A stretch of 37,962 bases of DNA, from the NCBI GenBank assembly GCA_029204225.1, contig MU835578.1:1-37962 (forward strand), read 5' to 3'. The position numbers and the translations under genes were made by a program. Source of the DNA: Diphasiastrum complanatum. Lineage: Eukaryota; Streptophyta; Lycopodiopsida; Lycopodiales; Lycopodiaceae. This document shows positions 21,831 to 32,426 of the stretch, one piece after another. Each line of letters opens with the position of its first letter. Positions within the stretch are counted from its first letter, which is position 1. The notes below the pieces were generated by a model. That model did not search any database. It was not told where the DNA came from and was given only the letters and a program-made list of their open reading frames with translations.

Positions 21831-24256
21831 TTATTGGGGACTTTTATTAGCTTCACGTTGAATCTTTATTGAATGGTACTGCACCTTCTCCATAAAGTCA
21901 AGGCGGGCAGTATTGAAATCCAAATTATGGGGCAAAAACAACAATGGGCTCCTACAATCCACTTTGAGGTTGTCCATGATGTGAAGCGTGATTCCCAAGA
22001 GCCTCCCATCATTGCTGCACGAAAATACAACTGAGCAATTGGCAACTGATCTTTGATATTGTCAAAGGCCATCGGCTTATTTGGATCGAATGTTAGAGGA
22101 GGGAGGCAATCGTCTCATCTGGTTGCCACTGATGCCAACAGAGTTAGATCTTTTGCAAATAGTGCCGATTGTCGCACTATGGGATCTGGAGAGTGGACAT
22201 ACTCTTGCTGGTACGCTTGTAAAGCCTGGTGGAAATCCACTGATATAATCCAACTGTAGGACTGATGGATGATTGGCCAATTGGGCATATGGATTGTAAT
22301 CTTGTCCATAGCCAATCCCAAATCTTTTCATTTATTCCTTCTCAACATTGGCACATAATAGAGATCTATCCACAATTGGCAAGGGCTGGCCACATAACTC
22401 CTGATTGATTTCGGAGTTTTCTCAAAAACGGTAATTCTCCATGCTGACTGCTCTCCCAATGCAGGTATTTTGTCCACTTCTTTGTCGGCCTCTATCACGG
22501 AAGTCTTGAACTTAAGGACCCATCCACCACGCGAGGACTCATGCGGATGTTGCTTTAAGAAATTCTGGATCTGGTCCTCGACGCTGATGGGCCTTCGGAA
22601 TAGCGGTGTGATCCTTGATGATGATGGACTCGCTTGCATTGCCGATAAAACTAGCAGTTGCTCTGGTATTTCTGGAGCTCCCCCCTGGTCCATGCCCGAA
22701 TCCAGCCCTGTATCCATTTGGATCTGCAGTTTGGTGCAAAGGGGAGAATTGCGACATGACTGGTACAAAGATTTGTGGTCCGGCTTCCAACACCTGAGCA
22801 ACTACTTTTTCATAGGCACTGATGGCTTCTTTAGCCCTTGCCAACTCAGTTGAAGCTGCTCCTTTGAACCTGTCAAAGCGGACTTGGAATCCTTGAAGGG
22901 CCACTTTGTACGTTTCCACTTTCTTGAATAAATACGTGATCTTCGTCGAAGTGACCGGATGATTTGGTATTTGCGTTTGAAGATACACATCATGCTCAAG
23001 GGTGGTCGCATCCAATTCACCTTGGAGACGTGTGTGATCCTGCTCCGCCATCTGCAATCGACCCTTCAGCAGTTGCACCTGTTGCTTGACATCTTGCATG
23101 GCCTTGTCCACCTGATCTCGTGTGGTTATCAGGGCATTTTGCAGGGAGCTAACATATCCCTCGAGGCGATCAGCCTGTTGCTATGCCATCTTCTTTTTAA
23201 CTTCAGATTTGTCTTCGTGCTGCTTGGCGATCTTCAATTCTCTATCCAGTTGGACAATCTTCTGGCTGATGAGAGTGTTTTCCGATTCCAGATCTGAAAT
23301 TCTCTGTTCCATTTCTTTTTTCTTGTCAAGCATAGACTGGATCACTTGCGCAAGGCTTGAGACCAAACCGAAAGCATCACCAAAATCTACTGTCATGGAG
23401 GCGGCAACAGCAGCAGGACCTGATGGTACTGTCCTTGGTTGGCATGAAAGAGATGCGATACTTCTTCTTTTTCAAAAATATCTTTTGAGTCTGGCACGTG
23501 TCCTTCACGTTCACGATGTGCTTTAGGTAACATGATAACTACATCATCCAATGTATAACGTTTAAAATGCTCGGGCATATCATGCTGGACTACATCTGCT
23601 TGTTCCTTTTTGAAAGGACTTGTCTTGGATCTTTGCTTAGCCTTCTTAGCAAGAATTGATCGTGGAGGTGATGACTTGCGAGATGATAATGTCTTGCTAG
23701 AATTCTGACTTGTAGAATTATTCTCAACTTTCTCTTTTCCTTTATTCAGTAAGGGTGGCACATTCTCTGAATCAATCTTTTGAGGAGGATTTTCCCATTT
23801 CAAGACCGTATTATAATGTTGTTTGGCTTGTTTTTTCGTCATCGATCATGTGATCCTATCTTCCTTCAATATAACTGCTTTAGGCAGTTTTATTGTTGGT
23901 TCATTAGGAACATTACGCACTCCAAATCTGGTCGGGTCCATACGATTGAGAATCTGCTCATCCGTAAGTTCTACATTGTCATCATAAGTCAAGGCATGAC
24001 TCACAGGTATCAGATCATCTTCAATCGGATCTGGTATAGGTCTCGTTGATATCCAAGCTACATTCAACACATTCAATGGAAAAGTGATCGCTGTATCCAA
24101 GGTTCGATCCAATAAGGAAATCTCACTCAAATCTGACTGATTATCTTGTTGACACATATATCCTACTGTACAATCAATCGTTGCAAGCTTCATTCCAGTT
24201 GACAGTATCCATTTGAGAATCGTAATGAACTCCCAAATTTTTCTCTGGTCGGTCAC
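21831..24256 (-). pseudogene. Element D accessory frame: disordered linker plus long coiled coil, unknown family
   Basis: This minus-strand reading frame of about 800 codons occupies the place where RT, RNase H and integrase should be. Order: 24256-23846, an acidic segment with no known domain (TDEQILNRMDP, FGVRNVPNEPTIKLPKAV); 23842-23393, a Lys/Ser/Pro-rich disordered stretch; 23396-22960, a strong heptad coiled coil (KKEMEQRISDLESENTLISQ, later QVQLLKGRLQMAEQDHTRLQ) cut by one in-frame TAG at 23183-23181; then a helical region, a Gly/Pro-rich patch (GFGHGPGGSSR), and a C-terminal domain with WVLKFKTSVIEADKEVDKIP, SPCQLWIDLYYVP, LFAKDLTLLASV and HNLDFNTARLDFMEKVQYHS, ending at TAA 21833-21831. 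Frameshifts occur near 23400, 22600 and 21990, among others. No motif of RT, RNase H, integrase or chromodomain is present. I do not recognise the family; a structural, assembly or Env-like role is speculation. Confidence 0.7.
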
Positions 24257-24259
24257 AAG

Positions 24260-24862
24260 TATGATGATGAATCATCATCCTCTTTTTGGACCACTGGTTT
24301 AATAGTCCAAGTTGCAGGATCAACTTTGACTGCACATTCACGATTTTCAAAAGTAATTTTTCCAGTACCCCAGTTATGAATTACTTGTGCAACTCGTAAC
24401 CATGGACGTCCCAATAAAACTATGGTAGACATTTGGTGCTTCTGCCATTACTATGAAAGTAATGACAAACTGTACTCTCGCAATTCTAACAAGTATATCC
24501 TCAACCATTCATCGCGGACGAACTGTCGTTTGATCAGCTAGCTTAATGGCAAAATTCGTAGGCTTGATCTTTGTAGGGCCCCATTTTGCACATAGCTTTG
24601 TAGAAATCGAGTTAACTCCTGAACCGCCATCTATCATGGCTTCTTCCTTAGGAAATTGTCTATGCTATATGGGCAGAGTTATATTCTTTTGTTCACTTTC
24701 CCAAGCGGCTCCGACATGGAGTACTTCATTGGATTCTTCAAATCCAGCACAAAAAAGTGGCTTGTGATGGATTCTGGTTCTACTTGAGCTAACTTTTGGG
24801 CTAAAACTTCTTTTGCTTTTGGCACCAACTTCAGGAACTCTCCCAATGTGATATTGATCTTG
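24260..24862 (-). pseudogene. Element D retropepsin-like aspartic protease
   Basis: The minus strand encodes a retrotransposon aspartic protease of the plant type with an active site MIDGGSGVNSIS (Asp codon near 24633), followed by CAKWGPTKIKP, FAIKLADQTTVRP, VEDILVRIARVQFVI, the C-terminal LLGRPWLRVAQVIHNWGTGKI and ECAVKVDPATW. This DGGSGVN...LLGRPWL pattern is seen in Gag-Pro parts of plant Ty3/gypsy-like elements. Frame changes near 24640 and 24440 and stops near 24530 and 24680 make it inactive. Upstream, 24862-24700 holds a linker (INITLGEFLKLVPKAKEVL). Confidence 0.85.
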
Positions 24863-25999
24863 CTAGAAAATATTCACGAGCAGTTCTATTTGCAGCGCTT
24901 CTAGTTCAGTCATCTTGAAGGGTTCTTCATGATGATGCAACTGATTATTCATATTTGTACGTGAATTTCTTGGTGACTGCAATGGTGAAGAACGAACTTC
25001 GGCTGTTGCTTTAGCAGCCTCAAGCTCCTCTTCTTCTTGCAGATGTTTAATCCACTGCCTCATATCCTGATATCTTTGTTTTTCTGCATGAAGATTGGGA
25101 TAGACTTTAGATGCTGTTGGTATATCGTTCAATGGTATAGAATCAGCAGGTATTGGGTCTAAACTGGTTCTTTCTGCTTTTGTGCTCTGGTGACCACCAT
25201 CAAGGGTACACTTGATTTATTCCGAGCTACTAGTCTTTGCTTGATTGTAATCAAATTTACAAGAGCTGTAGCTGGTGGCAGCTTCAGTCTTGCTAGACAG
25301 TCTTTATAGCAATGCCCATAGCCACATTCATGACAAAATGGTACAAATTTCTCTTTATTTGGACATTCTGCATCTCTGTGATTTTCTCCACATGCAAAGC
25401 ATCCAAGCGGTGCTTTGGTCCAGTTTCTAGAGGCTTGTTGTTGCACGGTAGCATAAATAGCATACTGTTCTGAAGATCCACCTTCTTGCTCATTACCATA
25501 GTTCCATTGCTCGACACTTCTGTACAGTTCTGCTTCCATCAAATTGGCAGGAGGAGCGGAGTGCTTTGGTGGGGCAGGTAAGGCTAAACATTCCGGGTAT
25601 CCAAGAGTAGATTGTCGAGGTCTCGCTGCTGGATTTCCTCCATACTGTGGTTTTCGATATCCCATTTGGGAATACCGTTGCTGATATCCGAGGATTGAAG
25701 TTGCAAAAAATAGTCTCATGATCAGGCGAACTACACAAATGGCATACACTGATTTCCATTCGTTTTTTCAATTGAGGACACTCGTTAACTGTGTGATTTC
25801 CTGTACAAATAAAACACGAAACATTTTTCTTGGTAGGAAAAGTCTTCACAAACTTCTCAGATTCCTTGTTCACTTTTCCGTGGAAATCTTCCAATGCTTT
25901 GATCTTCTCATCAAATTGCGATTGCAACTTTTCCATCTGTTTCTGCTGGTTCTTCCCAAATTTCTCGAACTCGTTGAGCATCAATTCTACAGTAGCGTT
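24863..25999 (-). pseudogene. Element D gag, C-terminal half with four zinc knuckles
   Basis: It continues the gag that begins at 32426 and is interrupted by element C. Order: a coiled segment (LNEFEKFGKNQQKQMEKLQS, about 25980-25840), zinc knuckles CFICTGNHTVNEC and CHLCSSPDHETIFC (about 25800-25715), a Tyr/Gly/Pro-rich linker (SQMGYRKPQYGG...), then CFACGENHRDAEC and CHECGYGHCYKDC (about 25400-25290), and a tail down to 24863 with an acidic helix (HLQEEEELEAAKATAEV). Three knuckles have C-x2-C-x3-H-x4-C spacing and one the usual x4. A frameshift near an A6 run at about 25705 separates the two pairs, and stop codons follow near 25158 and 24860. It probably packages RNA in virus-like particles. 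Confidence 0.85.
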
Positions 26000-27169
26000 T
26001 GTTGGAGAGAGGGAGATGAATCAGCTGAGAAATGGTGTCATATGTTAGAAACAAAAAATAAGCTCAAAGAGGTAAGACGAACACAAACGAGAAACGAACT
26101 CGAACAGAAATTGTTCGTGCGCAGCGGAACAAGCTATACGACTCTCTCCGTAAGCATGACTACGCCTATCAGAACGAACAAAATGGTAATGATGGGAATA
26201 ATTGTTGTTCTTGATTACGTAGCCAAGCTTTAATAAATGAATGAAGCTCCAGAAGAATGGTTTGTCGTGAATAGTAAGACAAACTATTTGCTGCAAATGA
26301 TTCGCGAAGAGCTAGACGATGCTCGACTAATAATTAGTCGCGAATGTTCGCGAAGACAAGACTAAATGTTAGTTGTCTATTACCAGAAAGAAAAACTAGA
26401 AAGATCAGACAGAATGAATAATAAGCATAGCAATATTAACATAGATCTGAATGCAAGACAAAGAACTGTATCAGATTAAGTATATCATGTATACATGTCA
26501 ATAATGCGGTGGAGCACAAGACAATAGTGGACGAAACCGCGTGTCCTACAAAGCTTATACAATCTATAAACGAATAAAACCTTATTGCTGACAATCAAGA
26601 ATCAATGCACGAGGCATTTACTTTGTCTATCTCGCTGATAAGCTTCTCTTCATCGTCAACTCATCAACTCATTCACTCATTCGTCTGAATACACAAATGG
26701 TATCCAGTATATATACATTATATTACGGGTGTGCAGATGTGGAAAGTATAGAGTGGCTGTGTTGTTTGTAAGAGATCGTGAATGGCTGCAGTCGTTGTCC
26801 AATCTGTTAGCATAGCTGCATGGGGTGAGCGTGAAAAGGGTGCGACGTCAATCAGTGCTAAAGTGACCGTTGGTGATGATGATGCAAAAAGTGCGTCACT
26901 CTTACAAGTAGCCTTAGGATTTGATTTACAGGGTGCCTATGCTTTTAGGGCACCTTTAGCATTCTATACGATAGTGTCACCTTTTTTTTTTTTTCGCCTA
27001 TCACCATAATGTGTGTAAAAACACAGTGTCGCGATTCTTTCACCTTCTATTAGTTTGTGCGAATTTGCGTGTAAATATGCAGACTGCGCGACAACGTTAG
27101 TAAATATGCAGCATGAATGGAGACATATTAAAATGGAATTTAAGGAGAGTAGAGGGAATAAATCCAACA
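26000..27169 (-). repeat. 3' LTR of element C
   Basis: Starts TGTTGGAGAGAGGG and ends CCAACA on the plus strand; 1,170 bp. A TATA box (TATATATA, 26708-26715, palindromic) lies in the promoter position for minus-strand transcription. By eye it is well over 90 percent identical to the right LTR. Most differences are transitions, with a few small indels (for example 10 bp near 26390). Confidence 0.95.
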
Positions 27170-27179
27170 CCCCCCCCTT
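27170..27179 (-). other. Polypurine tract of element C
   Basis: The minus strand reads AAGGGGGGGG directly before the LTR start TGTTGG. It overlaps the stop codon of pol (TAA, 27180-27178), a compact arrangement also implied for element E. Confidence 0.9.
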
Positions 27180-28702
27180 AATCTGGATTCGTGAATGCCT
27201 TGATCTTCAAACTGAGCAATACACAAAATTTGTTGTGTGCATTAACACTGAGTGCTTTCGTGAAGATGTCTGCAACCATGTCCTACGTTCTGCAGTACGT
27301 TAAGCTCACCTCTCTGTCGAGAACCTTGCCCCTGATGTAGTGATATCTGATCTCAATGTGCTTACTCCTAGAATGAAATCTAGGGCTGGCTGATGAGGCA
27401 ATAGCACTTTGGTTATCACAAAACAACCAAAACGCTTCCTTGCAGCAATGTATTATGCTTCAGTAGAAGAAAGTGCGATAGAGGTTTGCTTACGACTGTT
27501 TAATGAAATAGAACCGCCGTTAAAGAAGAATGTAAATCCAGATGTGGACTTACGATTGTCTGCATCTCCTCCCTAGTTTGCATCAGAATGACCACTGAGC
27601 TGATAAAGATTGTCGTTGCTGACATCTCCATAATAGATGCACTAGTCCATGGTAGCTCAAATATACCTCATGACTCGAATAAGAGCCTTCCAATGGGTAA
27701 TGCCATGATTAGCCATGTATTGGCTGAGTGAGCTAACAGCAAAAGAGATATCTGGCCTTGTACAGACCATTGCATACATGAGAGATCCTAGTATCGATCG
27801 ATACAGATACTCTCTCATTTGCTCCTCTTCCTGCTTGGTCTGGGGACATTGGTCCTCTGACAAATGCATGCATGGATCCATTGGTGAGTGAGCTAATTTA
27901 CAATTCATCAAATTGTATCTATTAAGAACATTATGAAGATACCTTTGTTGAGTGATGTAAGTCAGTCGATTTGCTCTGTCTATGTGGATTTGAATTCTAG
28001 ACAGAAGTGAGATTCGCCCAGATCAGTCATGTCAAATTCTGAGAACAACATCTGTTTCGAATCCTTAACCATATTGGTATTGTTGCTGAAGAGCAACGTA
28101 TCATCCACGTACAAGGTGATGATAATGAAGGATTGCTACATTGACTTCGAATAAACGTTGCAATCATCAGTGCTTGGTTTGAATCCTTGCTCAATGAGGA
28201 ATGTGTTGATCCTCTGAAACCAAGCCCTGGCAGACTGTTTCAAGCCGTACAATGTTTTGTGGAGTTTACAGACATGATTCTTCATGCCTTCCTGAACGTA
28301 TTCTTCGGGCTGGATCATGTAGATATCTTCTTGTATAACTCCATTCATATAGACTGTTTGTACATCAAGTTGATGTACTTCGAGGTCGGCAGCTGCAGCA
28401 TAAGACAAGAGCATTCGGATCGACGAATGTTTGATGACTGGACTAAAAGTCTCACTGTAGTCGACATTCGGAATCTAGGTGAATCCTCGTGCTACCAGTC
28501 TAGCCTTCTTTTGATCAATTGCTCCGTTGGCATTATATTCGATCTTAAAGATGCATTTGCAATCAATGATATTGCAGCCAATAGGAGCTTCGACTAATGA
28601 CCATTTCTGATTCTTGATCATAGAGAAATACTCTCTGTCCATGGCTTCTCTCCAGAGATCAGAGTCTTGTTGGCTAAGTGCCTCTTTGACTGTCGTCGGT
28701 TC
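27178..28702 (-). pseudogene. Element C reverse transcriptase and RNase H
   Basis: RT reads KKARLVARGF, YSETFSPVIKHSSIRMLLSYAA, LEVHQLDVQTVYMNG, CKLHKTLYGLKQSARAWF and, near 28100, TLYVDDTLLFSN, so the catalytic YVDD is intact. RNase H starts with YLYRSILGSLMYAMVCTRPDISFAVSSLSQY (27800-27700). It is damaged in the middle: a deletion near 27425 removes much of the segment between the SSTESEY-like region and the DNQSA motif. It then ends cleanly with MVADIFTKALSVNAHNKF...NPD before the PPT. Stops lie near 28134, 28478 and 27655. Confidence 0.9.
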
Positions 28703-29386
28703 TTACATTAAGAGACAGGCAGACTCAGAAGTATACCTTGTGGGCTGTGTGCGCACTCGGCTTAATCTTCTAGGAGGATTCGACTGATGAACCATTCCTG
28801 GGACTTGTTGCTGGGTAGCAGCAACATCTTCGTCTGATTCGTTGTCTTGAAGTGGGTCGACAATACATACGCCTGAGCCAGAAGCTCGGACTATCGTGTC
28901 AACGACAGGTGATGAAGGTTCTTCTTGAGCAATATCCTTGCCTTTGAGGTCGACGAACTGGTCCTCGATAAAGACTGTATCCCGGCTATACAAGATTTGT
29001 TGGGTATCAGGATCGTACAGCTTGTAAGTGTTATCAGACGAAGTATATCCGATCAGGATGGTCTTGAGACTTTGGAAGTCCAATTTCTTCCTTGTGTCAT
29101 TTGGGATCTGTGCGTAGGCAATGCACCCAAACACTCTTAGGTTCTCTAAAGAAGGCTTAGAGTCTGTCCACCCCTCATGGGGTGTCTTGTATGAGAGGGC
29201 CTTGGTCGAACATCTGTTCTGGACGTAAGTTGCAGTGGAGACAACTTCAGCCCAACATCTCTTGGGAAACGATGCATGCGATAACATACGTTTAGCAGAT
29301 TCGACCAGAGTACGGTTCTTCCTCTCAGCTAAGCCATTAGATTGAGGACTGTAAGGAGTGATGAATTGTTGCTCAATGTCTTGCAT
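28703..29386 (-). pseudogene. Element C integrase, C-terminal half only
   Basis: A clean frame of 227 codons starts at QDIEQQFITPYSPQSNGLAERKNRTLVESAKRML and runs through RCWAEVVSTATYVQNRC, SLENLRVFGCIAYAQIPND, LDFQSLKTILIGYTSSDNTYKLYDP and FIEDQFVDLKGKD to an acidic linker. By comparison with element A, about 550 bp encoding the HHCC module and the catalytic core with its acidic residues are deleted upstream, so the domain cannot work. The frame ends at TAA 28705-28703, just before RT. Confidence 0.9.
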
Positions 29387-30418
29387 GCCTCTCTCCGAGT
29401 GCTAGGATCTTACTTGTTCTATCAACTACTTTACATTGATCACATTTGAACTCTACTCTATGTCCTAGATCTGTGATTCTGCTTACAGAGAGCAGATTCG
29501 TAGATAACTTTGGTACATACAGGACTTTAGAGAGTAGCCTAGACTGATCATTTGCAAAGCATAATCTTATAGTGCCTTCACCTTTAATAGCTTGTGTGCT
29601 ATTGTCGCCAAGGTGAACAAATTTCTGGGTACTGTAAGGTGTATAGGACTCAAAACAACCAATGAGGCTAGTCATGTGCTGAGTGGCTCCGCCCACAGCT
29701 TCTTCTTTGTATGCGAATTCGACTGTTTCTTATGCTGAGCTGGTTTCTGGTCTAGCTTTGATTGCTTTGGGCCTTTCTTCTTCTTTTGCTTTGTCGTGCT
29801 CTTGTTGGTGTACAAGGCGTGAGAATCACCTGAGGAACTCAAGGCTTCATTCCTTCGCGTGTCTTCCTGCAACAACATAGTAATGACTCTCGAGAGAGTC
29901 AATTCTGGATGAGACGTGATGATCATCACCCAGCTGTCGTAAGAACTTGGCAAGCTTGTAAGTGTTGCATCACTGCGTCTTGATCGTCTATGACAGATCC
30001 GAAAGCGGCCATTTGTCTTAGCAGGTTCTTGAATTGATTAATGTGATTCTATAGAGAATCACCATTTGTCATCTTGAGGGAGTAGAATTTCTTCCTGAGA
30101 TGTAGCTTGGAAGCTATATCTCGCACTTTGTATAGTGTGCTCAAGATGTCCCAGACTTCTTTCGATGTCTGAGCCTCAGATACATGGCCGATCTGGGTAT
30201 CCGTGATGTTGAGGATGATCACCGCGAAAGCTTTTCCATCCTTCAGCTTCCATCTGGCGGTTGCCGCGTCGTCCGCTTCGGGTTTCCCTTCTGCACCTGT
30301 AACAAACGTCGTACAATTTTTTTGCCATTAGTACAATTTTCATCTTAAATTTCCACACATGGTAATTGGCTCCATCAAGCTTGTCCATGATAGGACTGGC
30401 TTTCCCTTGGGAATTCAT
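29387..30418 (-). pseudogene. Element C gag and protease remnant
   Basis: Gag begins at the minus-strand ATG 30418-30416 (MNSQGKASPIMDKLDGANYHVWKFKMKIVLMAKKL) and reads on through a frame-broken but recognisable copia gag to HPELTLSRVITMLLQEDTRR (about 29900). Then a Lys/Gln-rich tail joins abruptly to GGATQHMTSLIG (29696). About 180 bp present in element A, encoding the zinc knuckle and the protease Asp-Ser of DSG, are gone. The rest of the protease and linker (VHLGDNSTQAIKGEG, LYVPKLSTNLLSVSRITDLG) follows down to 29390, where a second deletion begins. Confidence 0.88.
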
Positions 30419-30562
30419 GTGGAAGAATTAGTCTAAGTGATAGGAGAAACTATCAGTGACTTAAGTATGAGAATTTGATACTGAAAATACAAAACAAGAA
30501 AACAAAACTTCTATCGGCTAGTAGAGTCTTGTACTGTATAAGCTTATCAAACTATGAAAATA

Positions 30563-30574
30563 GCTCTGATACCA
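30563..30574 (-). promoter_or_regulatory. Primer-binding site of element C (tRNA-iMet)
   Basis: TGGTATCAGAGC on the minus strand, immediately next to the 5' LTR, identical to the site in element A. It indicates initiator tRNA-Met priming. Confidence 0.95.
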
Positions 30575-31734
30575 TGTTGGAGAGAGGGAGATGAACCAGC
30601 TGAGAAAATGTGTCGTATGTTAGAAACAAAAAATAAGCTCACAGAGGTAAGACGAACACGAACGAGAAACGAACTCGAACAGAAAATGTTCATGTGCAGT
30701 GGAACGAGCTATACGACTCTCTCCGTAAGCATGACTACGCCTATCAGAACGAACAAAACGGTAGTGATGGGAATCACAATCGTTCTTGATTACATAGCCA
30801 AACTTTAATAAATGAATGAAGCTCCAGAAGAATGGTTTGTCGCAAATAGTAAGACAAACTATTCGTCGCGAATGATTCACGAAGAGCTAGATAGTGCTCG
30901 ACTGATAATTAGTCGCGAATGATTCGTGAAAGACAAGACTAAATGTTAGTCGTCTATTACCAGAAAGATCAGACAGAATGAATGATAAGCATAGCAATAT
31001 TAACATAGATCTGAACGCAGGACAAAGAACTGTATCAGATTAAGTATATCATGTATACATGTCAATAATGAGGTGGAGCACAAGACAATAGCGGACGAAA
31101 CTGCGTGCCCTACGAAGCTTATACAATCTATAAAGGAATAAAACCTTATTGCTGACAATCAAGAATCAATGCACGAGGCATTTGCTTTGTCTATCTCGCT
31201 GATAAGCTTCTCTTGATCGTCAACTCATCAACTCATTCACTCATTCGCCTGAATACACAAATGGTATCCAATATATATACATTATATTACGGGTGTGCAG
31301 ATGTGAAAAGTACAAAGTGGATGTGTTGTCTGTAAGAGATCGTGGGTGGCTACAGTCGTTGTCCAATCTGTTAGCACAGTTGCATGGGGTGAGCGTGAAA
31401 AGGGTGCGATGTCAGTCAATGCTAAAGTGACCGTTGGTGATGATGATGCGAAAAGTGCGTCACCTTACAAGTAGCCTTAGGATTTGATTTACAGGGTGCC
31501 TATGCTTTTAGGGCACCTTTGGCATTCTGTAAGATAGTGTCACCCTTTTTTTTTGTTTTTGCCTGTCACCATGACGTGTGTAAAAACACAGTGTCACGAT
31601 TCTTTCACCTTTTATTCGTCTGTGCAAATTTGCATGTAAATATGCAGACTGCGAGACAACGTTAGTAAATATGCAGCATGAATGGAGACAAATTAAAATG
31701 GGATTTAAGGAGAGTAGAGGGAATAAATTCAACA
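30575..31734 (-). repeat. 5' LTR of element C
   Basis: Starts TGTTGGAGAGAGGG and ends TTCAACA on the plus strand; 1,160 bp; TATATATA at 31272-31279. The last bases differ from the left LTR by one transition (TCCAACA against TTCAACA). Confidence 0.95.
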
Positions 31735-32426
31735 ACGTTGGCATTCGTTGATGCAATAGTGGTGGATGTCGTAGTAGTCTGCCCTGCTGTATAAGACAAC
31801 ATACTGATATTCGGCTCATCATTTGATGCAATAGTGGTGGATGTTGTAGTAGTCTACCCTGCTGTATAAGACAACATATTGATATTCGGCTCATCATCTG
31901 AATCTTCATCCTCCTCCCGAATTGCATCGTCAATAGCATTTTGCAAGAGTGCATACTCATTATGGCGTTTCAGCTCACGTCTGATTCCTTTAGGTAAACT
32001 TGACAAAAATCACATAATCATGGCATTTTCGTTAATCAGCTCAGGTTCGCACTTAGATATGAGGTGTTTCACCCATTCAATGTAATCTCGAACCATTTCC
32101 CGCTTTCCCATTTTAATTTTACTTAAAAGTAGGAAAGGGTCTTCCATAAACTTTCGCGGTTTGAATCGTGTGATAAGGGCTCTTTTAACAACCTCCCAAT
32201 CTGTATGCTCAGTTTCATCTTGATTATACTACCAATCTTGTGCTGCACCTGTTAAGGCCATAGGAAACAACTGAAATTCTTGAGGGAGAATTTCACCATA
32301 GACTTCATAGGATTCAGCATAGATCTGAAGAAATCTAACTGGATTTGTTAATCCATTGTATTTGGGTAGATCTAAATGGGGTGCTCTTCTAACAATAATA
32401 GGATTGACTTCCTGAGGAGCAGCCAT
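31735..32426 (-). pseudogene. Element D gag, N-terminal half (Retrotrans_gag)
   Basis: Starts at the minus-strand ATG at 32426 (MAAPQEVNP), followed by LDLPKYNGLTNPVRFLQIYAESYEVYGE, FPMALTGAAQDW, then DWEVVKRALITRF, MEDPFLLLSKIKMGKREMVRDY, WVKHLISKCEPELI and RRELKRHNEYALLQNAI. This is the capsid pattern of plant Ty3/gypsy-like Gag (PF03732-like: the AQDW and F..RF stretches and the K-REMV-DY motif). In-frame stops occur after AQDW (TAG), in the M-FLSSLP segment and in the first of two 75-bp repeats (31750-31899) that encode a 25-residue duplicated NDEPN-I-MLSYTAG...TTTTSTIAS unit. The frame continues at 25999 across element C. Confidence 0.85.
31750..31899 (-). repeat. 75-bp tandem duplication inside gag of element D
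   Basis: Two adjacent copies (31750-31824 and 31825-31899) differ at a few positions, including one where CAG in one copy is TAG in the other. The period of 75 bp is a multiple of three, so the duplication preserved the frame. Confidence 0.9.

Larger units (their letters stand above)
26000..31734 (-). mobile_element. Ty1/copia LTR retrotransposon C (inserted in gag of element D)
   Basis: A complete element of 5,735 bp by its ends: LTRs 26000-27169 and 30575-31734, PBS next to the right LTR, PPT next to the left LTR. The flanking 5-mers are GCGTT (25995-25999) and ACGTT (31735-31739), a target duplication with one later mutation. The domain order gag, protease remnant, integrase remnant, RT, RNase H runs on the minus strand. 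Taking C out leaves the gag frame of D continuous across the site, which proves that C is the younger insertion. Two internal deletions and several stops make it non-autonomous at best. Confidence 0.95.

Noticed and set aside
23393-23396. ATGA overlap of a stop and a start codon in element D, which could suggest translational coupling
   Set aside because: A better-looking continuous reading exists just upstream of the second start in its own frame, so a plain frameshift from decay explains it.
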